DNA from: Selaginella moellendorffii
Taxonomy: Eukaryota; Streptophyta; Lycopodiopsida; Selaginellales; Selaginellaceae
Length of the DNA stretch: 64,000 nt
Assembly (NCBI RefSeq): GCF_000143415.4
Contig: NW_003314307.1
Coordinates: 1,447,928 to 1,511,927, forward strand
Direction: 5' to 3'
Positions 21,808 to 32,832 of this stretch are shown piece by piece. How positions within the stretch are numbered: position 1 is the first letter of the stretch; each line of letters begins with the position of its first letter. The notes beneath the pieces were generated by a model. It was not told the origin of the DNA. It made no database searches and worked only from the letters and a program-made list of their open reading frames with translations. The position numbers and the translations under genes were made by a program.

Positions 21808-24429
21808 CTATCTTCGTTCGCCACCACCGCTGCCGCCACCACTTCCAGGACCGCCTCTAGTCTTGCCTTCGAACAGCTCGCCCAGCAAGCGATCCAAGTC
21901 GTCCGCCGTGTACTTGATGTACCTCTGCGTGTTCTTCCCATTCTCCAAAATGGCACTGCATTGCAGAGCATCCGTATCTTCCCTCGTGAACAAAACAAAA
22001 GAAAAAAATACCTGTAGCGTTTGATGAAACTCCGGTATGCTGGGAGTAGCACCTCGGCGACAGCCAGCCGCACCGCATCTCGCAGCTCCGCGTCTGGAAT
22101 GGTCCATTGGGACTGCCGTTGATGAAGCTCCTCGAACAAAATGTTGAAGTTTTTGAACCTGTGTGAACTCTCACCTTGACAACAAATAACAAGAAAGAAA
22201 ACCACTCACAAACCTTTCTTTCAGCACGGCTCTGGATATCCCACTGCTGGTTCCGTCAGGAGCTCCTCCCGTACTCATCCCGCTGCCTCCCGAAGAGGAC
22301 GACAATCCCTGGCCACTGAGGTATTGAAGTAGCTGCAATACCCAGCCAAGTTCGCTTCAAGCAAGCCAGGAGAAAAAAACCAATACCTTTCCCCACGCTG
22401 TGCGCTGATATGCCTGAGCATGCTGCTGGACGATGCGGCGATGCCTTTGAATCCAGTCATCCCCGAGAAGGTCTTTAGCCTCCGACCTGCAGAGAGGTAT
22501 GACTTTTAGCTCCCAAGGCTTGCTTGCTTGCTTGCTTGCTTATACCTTCGCACGGATTTAACCATGTAATGGATGTTGTTCATGAGAAAGATATGCGTCA
22601 GAGCAGGGTCCTTGTACTGCTTCGCCTTAGAGTCAAGATTGTTCTGTAAAACGACCATAATTTTCGATGTCGCTGCTGCCAACCGGGAACTCGACACATC
22701 CTTGTCCTCCTCATCAAAGAGTTGCCTCAATGTGATTTGGTAGCTGCTCGAAACCACAGGAGACAAACAAACAGCAAGTTATGTCCAGCTACCAGAGGCA
22801 GATTAACCACTTACTCAAAGAGAAACTTGACATAGTTAATGACGTAACTCGTAAGCGGGTGGACCGTACCATCCTGGACAGCAGTTTTTGTTGCGTCTTT
22901 CTCCACAGCATCCAGAAAATCATCAAAGGTATCACGAGCAGTTTGTGCTAGCTTCTGAGTGAGACCAGCAGCTGCATCACGAACAGAAGCTGATGTCTCC
23001 CCTGCGAACATTGTTTTCATCTGCACAGCGCAGCCAATTAAGAAACCAGAGACGAGATGAGATACCTCCGGCAGAAGATCATGCATAGTCTCGAACATGT
23101 CCAGGAGCACAAAGAGCTTCTCAGGGGACTTTTTGCTCCTAGCAATGGCTTCGCCGGTGCTGCTCAGCACGCTGAAGCTGTTCTGAGTGATGTCTGCAAA
23201 ACAAGCCTCTCTGTAAGGATCTAGGCCATCGAAGACTTGATTGCAGAGCTTCCATTCCGCTGCAAAGAGGAGTTTGACCTGTGTTTTTATCCTTCTCTTA
23301 TGTTAAAGCGCAACAAAAATCTTCTCTCTCTATGGAAGAAAAAAATAAAAATGGAGACAAAAGAGAAAGCATGACTTACAGCAGCGCGCATGTGTTGGAT
23401 CCAGTTACCAATCTTTCCCTCCAGCACCTCCCACTGTAGCTTTTGGACGTCTTCTCGCGTGAGCTTCTCCACTCCTAGCTTACGGAGGCTCTGCTCCAAT
23501 ACAGATGCTCTCGCGTCTCTGCAAGGCAAAAACGAAGTCATGACGTAACAGTTTTCCCTTAGACCAAACCTGTAGGTTTTCAAGCATTGCTGGTGGTGAC
23601 CAGAGCCGATCATGCGCTCAGCGATATCGTGCAACTGAGGGACAATCCTGGGGGGAAGTAGCATCGGAAGCACAACCGCATCGTTGGTGGTGGCAGGAGC
23701 ATCAGGTGTAGAATTGTCATGGTGCGCTGGGGCAGTCTTGGGCAAGGATTCCAAGAGCCGTGCTGGTTCCACCGGCTTGCTGCACAGAGGGAGCCAAGAT
23801 GAGATGAGAAACGAGAATGAGAGAAACCAAAACCCGTGTCTTACCCGTGCTGGGAGAGGACAAGTTTGAGCTCTCCATTTAGCTTCTCCATGGCTTTGGA
23901 AAGAAGCGTACGTGCATGGGTGAGCGCAGCGTCGTCATTCTTAAAGCTGCGATTGTAAGTAAAGAACTCGATGTTACGCTTGATCTCATCCACGGCCGCG
24001 ACGTAGCCTCCCAGATCCTCGCGAGGCCCTTTGAGGATCTTGGTTTCCACCTGACAGATAAACAGTGATTCTCTTTTCACTTCTCTCTCCTTGGAAAATG
24101 TCTTACCTGCCGCGACACATCAAAGCGCGTGAGAATCGCTTGAGCCGCCTTGAGCGTCTTGTCGATGTTGTGGTGGACAGTCCTGTACGAGTGCGTGCGC
24201 AGCTAGCGAGAGATCACGATGAGGAGGAATCGAGAGAGAGAGAGAGAGAGAGACGTTTCGATGAGAAATTTCTTACCTGCGTGGGGCGCATGGCGGATTC
24301 CAGGCCCGACAGCCGCGCATCGAACGATCCCAGGATGCTCATCACGCTCTGCGTCACACTCTGGCTCCTGTGAAGGCTGTCGCGCAGCAGCAGCGCCGTC
24401 GCCGCCAGGGCGTCGCCATCCATCGCCAT
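21808..24429 (-). CDS. EXO70A: EXO70 exocyst subunit (EXO70A-like)
   Basis: About a dozen exons on the minus strand make a full-length EXO70. Exon 1 (24429-24277) ends ...LESAMRPTQ. Exon 2 (to about 24107) encodes HNIDKTLKAAQAILTRFDVS. Later exons encode VETKILKGPREDLGGYV, MLLPPRIVPQLHDIAERM, REDVQKLQWEVLEGKIGNW, FVLLDMFETMHDLLPE, HPLTSYVINYVKFLF, HIFLMNNIHYMVKSVRR, PAYRSFIKRY and finally KYTADDLDRLLGELFEG with a Gly/Ser-rich tail before the stop at 21808. These are the expected landmarks of the rod-shaped EXO70 fold in order. Family role: tethering secretory vesicles at the plasma membrane through PI(4,5)P2 and other exocyst subunits. The MRPTQ/HNIDKTLKAA region most resembles the EXO70A subclass. 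Introns are short (about 50-110 bp). No disabling change seen. Confidence 0.93.
24234..24252 (+). repeat. (GA)n microsatellite in EXO70 intron 1
   Basis: Nine or so GA units lie in the first intron of EXO70. A second intronic simple repeat, (GCTT)n, lies at about 22523-22542 in the same gene. Confidence 0.7.
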
Positions 24430-24523
24430 TCCCCTGTTCTCCCCTAACCTAGATAGGGTTTATTTGGAGCCAAGGGAAGAAAAGGTACTACCAAGAAAAA
24501 AAGAGGAGTGGGAGCACTCATGG
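24430..24523. promoter_or_regulatory. Short divergent promoter, EXO70 / PPR
   Basis: Only 94 bp separate the EXO70 ATG (24429, minus) from the first ATG of the PPR gene (24524, plus). Core promoters or leaders must overlap, or one gene starts transcription inside the other. No TATA box is convincing. Confidence 0.5.
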
Positions 24524-26209
24524 ATGAAGATGGACACAGTTGCGCTCCAGGCCATGATCCGGAGCTGTGGCCACGCCAAGGATTTGGCGCAAGCGCGCCG
24601 GCTCCACGCCTTGGTCGTCCAGCAGCACCAAAATCAAGATCACCAGCAGCAAGTGCGCTTCCACTTGAACCTCCTCATGGAAATGTATGGCAAGTGTGGA
24701 AGCGCCGACGATGCGGCGGCCATCTTCTCGACCCTGCCTCGCCCCAATCTCTTCTCCTGGACAATCCTCCTCACGGCATTTGCCAGAAACGGGCATGTCC
24801 TGCAGGCGCGAGAGGTGTTTGACGCAATGCCCAGGCGCGACATTGTGGCCTGGAACGCGCTTCTTGCAGCATCTTCGTCTACAGATCGCCTTGAACAAGC
24901 TGAGAAAGTTCACTCGAAAATGCCGCATTGGAACGCATCTTCATGGAATGCCCTCGTTGCAGCAAATGCCGAGGCTGGGCATTTGTCTCAGGCAGCAAAG
25001 CTGCTCCACGCTATGCCCCAGCCGAACACGATCTCCTGGACAGTTATGATGGGAGCCTACGCGCGCGCCGGGATAACGGATCTCTCTGTGGCCATCTTTG
25101 ACGAGTGCATTCCCTCGGGGCGCGACGTGGTGGCCTGGAACGCACTGGTAATGGCATATGCCGCGGCGGGGCAAGACGGGCATGCCGCGCGGACCTTCGG
25201 CTGCATGCCGTGGCACGACCAGGTGGCCTGCAACGTCATGCTGCACGCCCACTGCGCGGCGGGCAGGATGGGCGACGCCGCGCGCTTCTTCCACACGGCC
25301 ATGCTGACGCACGACACGGTGTCGTGGAACGTGCTGCTGCACGGGTATGTGCGGCTGGGTCAGCTGGAGGATGCCCAGCGGGTGTTTGACGCCACGCCGC
25401 GCAAGGACGCCGCGTCATGGACCGCCATGCTTACCGCCTACGGCTCTGCGGGGCGCGTGGATACCGCACGGCGTCTGTTCGACGCCATACCGCGCGGCAC
25501 GCGGACTGTCATCACCTGGAACTCGATGCTCGGCTTCTTTGCCGACAACGTCGCCACCTTCACGTCCTTCCGCCAGAGGATGCCCGCTTGGGATACAACC
25601 ACTTGGAACGTCACTGTGGCTGCGCTTGCTCGCGCTGGACAGCTCCAACAAGCAATGGAAATGTTTGAATCGACACCACAAAAGAACCAGCTCTCTTGGA
25701 ATGCTGTTGTTGCAGCAAATGCCCAAGCCGGGCATCTGAATAAAGCCGAACAGTTTTTGGCTCTCGCCCCGGCTCCCACTACTAACACCTGGAATGGCCT
25801 TATTGCCGGCTATGCCCGCCACAGCCACACCACTACCGCGTTCCACCGCTTCCGTGACATGCTACTGTGCGGCATACCGCCCGATAACATTACCTTTGTG
25901 TGCTTGCTGGTGGCATGCAGCCACGTCGGGCTTACCGCCGCGGCATGCCGGCTCTTCCGCTCCATGCAAACCGACTGGCAAATCACTCCCACGCCCGACC
26001 ACCACAGCTGCATTGTCGATAGCATCGCGCGATCCGGCCAGCTTGTGCTCGCACAAGAACTTGTCGAGTCACTCCCGCAGTATCGCCCATCAGTCGTCTC
26101 GCTTGTATCCGCCACGGCCATGCATTGTGACGACAAAGTCTTACAGGGCGTCTTGTCACGCTCCGCTTTCTCTCCTATCTCCTATTATTCAACATATATG
26201 TCAGTATGA
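24524..26209 (+). CDS. Pentatricopeptide repeat (PPR) protein, PLS type
   Basis: Intronless gene of 561 residues from the first ATG at 24524; the frame is open back to 24464 without an earlier ATG. It consists of about a dozen PPR-like units, seen as recurring W(N/T)(A/V/S)(L/M)(L/V) anchors. Examples are NLFSWTILLTAFARNGH, DIVAWNALLAASSS, NASSWNALVAANAEAGHL, NTISWTVMMGAYARAG and DTVSWNVLLHGYVRLGQ, and later NTWNGLIAGYARHS. The spacing of 31 and 35 residues and P/S-type units fit the plant PLS subfamily. No DYW deaminase or clear E domain follows; the end (SYYSTYMSV) looks truncated against DYW proteins. Family knowledge: binds organellar RNA for editing, splicing or stability. The N-terminus is not an obvious transit peptide, so targeting is uncertain. 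Much of the coding sequence is GC-rich. Confidence 0.88.
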   Translation: MKMDTVALQAMIRSCGHAKDLAQARRLHALVVQQHQNQDHQQQVRFHLNLLMEMYGKCGSADDAAAIFSTLPRPNLFSWTILLTAFARNGHVLQAREVFDAMPRRDIVAWNALLAASSSTDRLEQAEKVHSKMPHWNASSWNALVAANAEAGHLSQAAKLLHAMPQPNTISWTVMMGAYARAGITDLSVAIFDECIPSGRDVVAWNALVMAYAAAGQDGHAARTFGCMPWHDQVACNVMLHAHCAAGRMGDAARFFHTAMLTHDTVSWNVLLHGYVRLGQLEDAQRVFDATPRKDAASWTAMLTAYGSAGRVDTARRLFDAIPRGTRTVITWNSMLGFFADNVATFTSFRQRMPAWDTTTWNVTVAALARAGQLQQAMEMFESTPQKNQLSWNAVVAANAQAGHLNKAEQFLALAPAPTTNTWNGLIAGYARHSHTTTAFHRFRDMLLCGIPPDNITFVCLLVACSHVGLTAAACRLFRSMQTDWQITPTPDHHSCIVDSIARSGQLVLAQELVESLPQYRPSVVSLVSATAMHCDDKVLQGVLSRSAFSPISYYSTYMSV

Positions 26210-26320
26210 TAATTGTCCAAACGCTACAAACCACCATAGCTGTGCTAGCTAGCTCACTAGCATCACTGGAAATATATCCACATTCCACTACTATCGCGTC
26301 GCTCACTCGATCGATCGCCT
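26210..26320. other. Convergent 3' intergenic spacer
   Basis: 111 bp between the PPR stop and the H+-ATPase stop must hold both 3' UTRs, or the UTRs overlap. Confidence 0.5.
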
Positions 26321-29300
26321 CTAGACAGTGTAGGCCTGCTGGATGGTGTTGATGTCCAAACCTTTCAACCTCACTACAGATTCGACGTGACCCTTTAAAG
26401 TGTGAAGCTCTCTCAACCTGCATCCGCGGCTTAGCCTTGACACACAAAAAACAAAGGAAAAACAGAAAAGTACCTTGCAATCTCGGCTCTCCTTAAAGCC
26501 TGCTCGGCCATGTCTGACGTCTCTTTGTGAGTACCCTTCTCGGGTATCTTGAAGTCCGGTGGCTGGAGCCCGTGTAGAGTTCGTTGCGCCTGAGCCCACT
26601 TCACTTCCCGAGCCTCCCTTCCGAAGTCTTTTTGGCGCGTAAAAGCAGTCTGGAACACACCAAAATGGAAATAGTCAGTCTCCCGCCAGGCAAAGGTATA
26701 ACACTACTTACTCTTTGCTCGAATAGAAGCTCCCATGCTCTGCCACTTAGTATGTAACGCACAGCGAACTTGATAACATCCAGAGGGAAGTAGAAGACGA
26801 TGTTGTATAGCCATATAACACCGGCCCAACCCCAGCCAATTCCCTCCACAAAGGCAAAGCCCCAGTTGGCGTACACGGCAATAAAAGTCGCAATCTGACA
26901 ATAACATCGCTCGCTCAATCCGAACCAAAATCAAAATTGTGTAACTTACCAGCTGGGCAATAAGAAACGCCACAACGAGAAGAAATCCAGGCCTTTCCAT
27001 GAAGGACCAGCTTCTCGACCTCGTGACGAAAATCAGAGCCTGGCTTACGATACTAACTTGCAAATAGATGGCCGAATGCATTTTGTTGGCATCGCTTCCA
27101 ATGTGAGGAACGTGGAAATGGTCCTAAAAGAAAAGAATTTAGCATTGATACTGAAACACAAGTCTACTTACAGGGAAAAAGGTAGTCTGGTCTGCCAGCC
27201 AGTAGAAAATGACTGTCATAAGCGCAAGGTAACTGCCGATCACAACTCCTGTCGCAAAAATCTCCGAGAGCTTCCAACTGTCAGGCAAAGGAGATGGTTT
27301 CACTCTGTCCTTGGAGATGGTCATGATTGTGCCTGCCCAGCAACAGCAAGGTCATAGACAGCGAAGAGAAATCTTTTACGTACCATCGTTCAATATTGCA
27401 ATGATTAGCACCATGAATGGGGGAAAATCGAACTTCCATATCAACGCCAGCAGCATAAAACCAAGCTAACGAAGAAAAACATGTGTATCAAAATCCTTTG
27501 AAACAAAGAAAAGTGCATACTTACCACTATCCTTATAGTGATGGATACGGCATAAATCTGTAAAACCACACATAAGCTAACAAGAGATCATCGAATGTAT
27601 CAAAACTTACAGTATAGTTCTTCATCCTCTGAAAAATCGCGCGACTTGTTAGCACGGCGCTTATTATCACGCTCAGGCCAGGTTCTGTCAGGACTATATC
27701 TGAAGCACCCCTTGCTGCATCTGTTGCATCTGCCACTGCAATTCCTATATCTGCCTTCTTCAGAGCAGGCGCATCATTGACACCATCACCAGTCATTCCA
27801 CATATATGCTTCTTCATTTGCAAACGCTTTACTATCTCGTACTTGTGCTCTGCACATGAGAAAGGTAACATAGTTGGCTTCAGCAAATAACAAGATTACC
27901 TGGAAATACCCCCGCAAATCCATCGGCTTTTTCAATCAGTTCGTCAATTGGCAATCCTTCAAATGCCTCCCCTTTGCTTTGTCCAAGAAGCGAAGATGAC
28001 GGATACATGTTAGTGCCCATGCCAAGACGTCGGCCAGTTTCTTTTCCAATAGCAAGCTGGTCCCCTGACGGTAGTGACACGTAAAAAACCAGCACCAGAA
28101 TGCTCAAGAACAGACGTACCAGTTATCATCTTTACGTTGACCCCAAGATTCAGGGCCCTACGAATAGTCTCGGCGCTGTCATGCCGAGGAGGATCAAACA
28201 AAGGCATTAAGCCTACAAATTGCCATGGACCCCCTGGACTCTCTTTGTTGCCCTCGGGAACGTCCTGTAAGTACATATGCTGTTAGCAGCCAACAGTCCA
28301 ACATTCCATTACCTGGCATGCGACTGCAAGAGAGCGAAGGCCACGCTCAGCAAATTTGTCAATGACGGCGTGCACCCTTTGAGCAATCTCAACCTTATTG
28401 TAAGAAAGATCTAATATCTGCATATAAGCCCACGGCTTAGAGCTGCAACCAAACAAAATAGAGAAAACACCTGCTCGGGTGCGCCTTTGCTTGCTCTGTG
28501 CATCTTCCCGTCAGAGTCAATATAAGTCAGAGCAGTACGCTTATCCGTAGGATTAAATGGAAGAAAGTGAACTTCCTCAATACCAGCACGGGCCTAAGCA
28601 GTTTACATCATAAGAAAACAGTAGGAAACAAAACCGATAACGTACCTCTTTTGGATCAGCAAGCGTACCGACAACAGCTGCGTCAATGGCATCTTGATTT
28701 TCCATCCTTGACGCTCTAGCAGCAAGTAGCAAAACGTAATCTTTGTCGTATCCTTTTGCAAAAACCTGTGCAGAACGAACACAGCACTTAAAAACGTTCA
28801 GTCTTGGATAAAACTTAAGTACCTCCACGAGATTCTTGTCGACGGTTAGCTTATTCAAAGTTAAGGTGCCGGTCTTGTCACTGCAAAGGACATCCATTCC
28901 TGCCATCTCCTCTATTGCAGTCATTCGCTTAGTAATAGCACCCTGACCAAACACATGCCCATTGTCAGCATTCCTGATCACTAGCTTCTTACCTGCTGCG
29001 CAAGCCGGTGAGAGCCAATTGCCATTGTCACGGAGAGAACAGTGGGCATAGCGATGGGGATGCCTCCAATCAAAAGTACCAGCAGGTTGTCAATCCCGGA
29101 CCTGTAGGTTCTATGTTGGATGGGGTACATTACTATAAGTTCGATAACCATTCCAATCGCAATGGAGCATATGCAGAAGTTTCCGATTGCTGTAAGAACC
29201 TGCGAGAGAAAGAAAACAATGAAAAAACGATTTTAGAGAGAAAAAAAAACATAAAAAGGAAAGGATATTACCTTCTGGAAATGACCGACTTGATTTGTAG

Positions 29301-30334
29301 TGTCTACCAGATGTGCAGCCTTTCCAAAGAAAGTGTGAACCCCCGTCCCTATCACAACTGCCTCAATCTCTCCTTGCTTGCATGTCGACCCCGAGTAAAC
29401 TTCGTCGCCAGGATACTTGGTAACAGGTAGAGATTCGCCTGTAAGCGCGGACTGCAAGTCAAAAACATGCGCAAACCATTAGAGTCGTAAGGTGACGTTT
29501 GTTCTGCGTACCTGGTCTATTTTGAGAGGGTCTCCTTCAAGTAAACGGGCGTCCGCTGGAACGATATCTCCCAACTTGATGCTTACAATGTCACCGGGAA
29601 CTAAAATACTGGCATCCTGCTCGCCCCATCGACCGTCTCGCAACACCTGAAAGAAACATAGAAGAGAAATAGAAAGGACAAGAAAGTCACGAGCTGCTTA
29701 AGACAGAAAGTACAACTAAACTATGCTTACCTTAGTCTTTGGTGCAAGACGCGCCATTAAGGCCGCCGCCGCATTTCCAGCGTTGTTTTCTTCAATGAAG
29801 CTTATGGTTGAGTTAATGACGAGCAATGCTATGATCCCAACGAAGTCTTGCCAGTCGGGCGGCCGATTCTGTCAAGGGCGGCATACATATCAAGCAGGCT
29901 AGAAACAAGACAGTACTCACGTCTCCGTTAGCGAGAGCTATGGCCATCACTGCTGCAGCTTCCATCACCCAAGACAAAGGATTCCACATGAATCCCAGGA
30001 ACTTAAAAAACTTGCTCTCCTGCAATGCAAAGTGCCAGTTATATTCCTCATCACTTGGTGTTAAGAGGCATGCTACAAACCTGCTTCTCCTCTAGCCTGT
30101 TATGACCAAAAATTTTGAGGCGCTCCTCGCCCTCTTCGCTCGTCAGACCTTTCCTCGTGCATCGCAGTTGATCAAAGACCTCCTCAATGGGAATGTTTTC
30201 CTGGCAGCAGCAAACCAAAGAGATTATCGATTTTCCATCACCCCAGAGGAAAGATTTCCTACCAGATCAACGGCCTCCTTGTTAATGGCCTCGAGCATTG
30301 CAGCCTTGCTGGGCTTCTCTACGTCGTTCTCCAT
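26321..30334 (-). CDS. AHA: Plasma-membrane H+-ATPase (P3A-type)
   Basis: About 21 short exons on the minus strand encode a complete plant proton pump. The start is at 30334 ([14 protein letters not shown]). Visible in order: the N-terminal [20 protein letters not shown]; membrane segment 1-2 region [19 protein letters not shown]; actuator motif [20 protein letters not shown]; the phosphorylation loop [19 protein letters not shown] with the catalytic Asp (near 28880); [11 protein letters not shown]; the hinge [18 protein letters not shown]; and the last membrane helices. The autoinhibitory C-terminus runs to ...[12 protein letters not shown]. The terminal YTV with penultimate Thr is the 14-3-3 binding site that activates these pumps when phosphorylated. 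Role: ATP-driven H+ export that energises uptake. Exons are mostly 30-200 bp, introns mostly 45-85 bp. It appears intact. Confidence 0.96.
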
Positions 30335-31639
30335 TCTCCGTGAAAAGCAAGCCCCAAAATCACCTCAATTTCTTCGGGAGATCGGTGCCACGATTCAAGC
30401 TTTATCTCTGCCGCCTAGGCGCCGCAGAGGCGCCGTGCGAGCGGAGGGGCGATTCCGAGCGGCGATTCCCAAATATTCTAACTAGCTGCTTAGCTCGATG
30501 CGAGACGCGGCGCCGCAGATCGGCATCCAGTGCATGGCCGAGACAAAGAAATCCTCCAGTAGCGGCTCGAGCAGCAGCCAGAGCTTGCGCGCATTGGAGG
30601 AACCCTGCTGCTGCCTCCCTCAATTGAAAAGCCTGACACCCAGTGCCGGATCCAACGGCCAGGATTCTTCGCGATTGCAGGCCGGAATGGCCAGCAGATA
30701 CGGAATGCACGGTCGGCCGGGATCAGGCGCACTCACACGCACACGAACCAGAGCAAAAGTGGGATATAGCCTATAGCATCCAGCTAAAATGCCCACTACT
30801 CCAGCTAGCTGGCTCCTCCGCTAAAACCCGCGCCGCCTCCATATCTGGCCGGACGCGCCCTTGGAGGCCCAGCGAGATAGCGGTCGATCCAGCAACTACA
30901 CCGCCACGCCGCTACATCTAGCAACGCAAGTCGTTAAAGGAAGAAGACTGAGGTGAGGTACGTACCTTCTTCTTAAAAGGCAGGCCACCAAACACCAAAC
31001 AAATTGTTCCATCCTCCAATCGCCATGTAGGCTATGGTCCACGCCATGCCATGCCATGGCATCCCATTTCTTACATCTGTTTCTTGTTGACTTGTCTCCT
31101 CTCGTACTTGTGCGTGTCCTCCGTGCGTCCGGCCCGTACTTGACCGTGCATGGCATGGCATGTGTATGGCCATGATGCCCATGTGCATGGCCATGTGCCG
31201 CATTCCCTGTCCTAACGTTACTGTCTGGGTGTAATCGATTAATATGCTCTCCTTTTGCTTTCGTTTGAAAAGAAGGGAAGACGATAGGGAGAAGGATTGA
31301 CCCGAAATTTTTCACGGTCTCGCATATTAAATGAGAGAGCAGGAAGAGACGTCGCAGACAACACCACGGGCTTTGTCTGACTGCCGCTTCTAGAGGATGG
31401 GACGAATTACCTCTTTAATTTATATGATGATACTTATGCCCAGCCAGGGCAACTACGTGGTTGGCAGCATTGCACGACCGGCGATGACAATGCCCCAGCG
31501 AGGCAATCACGCAATAGCACCAGCCAGCCAGCCCTGGTGGAATGAGGTGCCCATGATAATACCCCCGCCCCACCTCACCCACATTCGCGCCTGGATGCCG
31601 TTCAAGCGCCGGGGCTAGGGTTTATCCAAGATCTGGGCT
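30335..31639. promoter_or_regulatory. Divergent intergenic region, H+-ATPase / ABM gene
   Basis: 1.3 kb lies between two divergent starts. 30.40-30.80 kb is GC-rich with several overlapping frames but no protein I can support; it may include 5' UTR exons of the H+-ATPase. At 31040-31065 and 31145-31195 the repeated CCATGCCATGCCATGG and CATGGCATGGCATG make an inverted repeat able to pair. Nothing else is recognisable. Confidence 0.4.
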
Positions 31640-32771
31640 ATGGCTGCCGCATTGGCGGGCGCTTGCGTGGTGCCGGCGGAGGCAGCGGCGATCCGGCGGA
31701 GCGGAGCTGTGGAGTTGAGGCCGCGAGAGAGATTTGTTGTGGAGCAGCAGCAACGGATATGGCGGGCGGCGACGAGCGGCAGAGAGCAATGTAGGTCAGG
31801 TGTGCGCATCAGGGCGGCCAAGAAAGTGGAGACCGGGCGATCCTTGGTGATGAGCTCCACTCTGGTTGCCGAGGAGGGCAAGGAGGAGGCGGTGGTGGAT
31901 TTGTGCAAGGGGGTTCTGGATTGGGCCAGCGAATGCCAGGTATTTTTTGGAATTCTAGTATGGATTTGGCTGATTGCTTTTGGCGTTTCCTTGATTCGAT
32001 AGAAGAGCGACAAGGCGTGTGGCGTCCTCCAGTTTGAGTGCAAGGCCGATTTGCAGGAGAAGAATGTGTACCACTTTTGGGAGCGATACGAATCGTTTCT
32101 GCATCTCACGACGTTCCGAGGTTCTCCAGAGCACGTCAAGTTCATGAAGGACGTAAGCTAGTTCTCCTTCTCTTTCACTTACGTCCATCGCCATCTCCAT
32201 CTCTGGTTTTGATGGATTCATGTGCTTGCTTGCTCCCAGGTGAGACCGCTGCTCAAGAAACCAATCGGCCTCGTTGCGTACGAGTACAAGGACGGGCAGA
32301 TCGGGCACGCGCGTGTTCTCATCGGTAAACTCCTTCCTTTGTATGGAACGCATGGAGATGGAACGATCCAGTGGATTGATGGCAGGGCCCAAAGGCGAGG
32401 GTGGCTTGGACGATGCAACCGGCCAAGGCAAGCAAACATCCAGGCTCATCGCTCCAGGCGACACATACGACGACAGCCGCGAGGACTGGGGGCTCAAGGA
32501 GGCGCTGGAGGCCAAGAAGAAGCAAAAGGCCAAGCAGTGGGAAGCTATGGAGCGGCAGAAGCAAGCGTTCCTGGCGCGGTCGCAGAAAGGCAAGGACGAG
32601 GACGAGCCATTGTCTCCCGAGGAGGCGGCGCGGCAGAAGAAGGCCCTGGCGGAGATCTTGGGCCGCTTCGAGGCGGAGAAGGCCGCCAAAGCGGCGCAGG
32701 AGAAGGAGAATCCCGGCGGCGCCGCTGGTTGGGGAGATGGTATCAAAAACTTGTTTGGTCTCAAGAAATAG
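31640..32771 (+). CDS. Plastid-targeted ABM-fold-like protein with coiled-coil tail
   Basis: Four exons (31640-31939, 32003-32152, 32240-32324, 32386-32771) give 306 residues, all phases consistent. Residues 1-~70 are Ala/Arg-rich without acidic clusters, a likely plastid transit peptide. The middle (about 85-180) has the pattern of an antibiotic-biosynthesis-monooxygenase (ABM) ferredoxin-like domain: CGVLQFECKADLQEKNVYHF, then WERYESFLHL and SPEHVKFMKDVRPLLKKP. The C-terminal third is a highly charged Lys/Glu/Ala coiled coil (KEALEAKKKQKAKQWEAMER, AEILGRFEAEKAAKAAQEKE) ending NLFGLKK. ABM domains act in monooxygenation or haem handling, but no catalytic role can be read here. The stop is 61 bp before the AOS1 start on the same strand. 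Confidence 0.7.
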
Positions 32772-32832
32772 AAACTTGGCGCCACGGTTTAAAGATGTGG
32801 TTTTAGGGCTTTTCTAGGGTTCTTGAAAAGCT

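Noticed and set aside
30402-30921. Several 80-100-residue frames between the H+-ATPase and the ABM gene
   Set aside because: They overlap on both strands in GC-rich DNA with no recognisable motif; they more likely reflect leader or promoter sequence.
30896-31315. His-rich minus-strand frame (HGHAHGHHGHTHAM)
   Set aside because: The pattern arises from CATGGC-type simple repeats; no start context or homologue-like sequence supports a gene.
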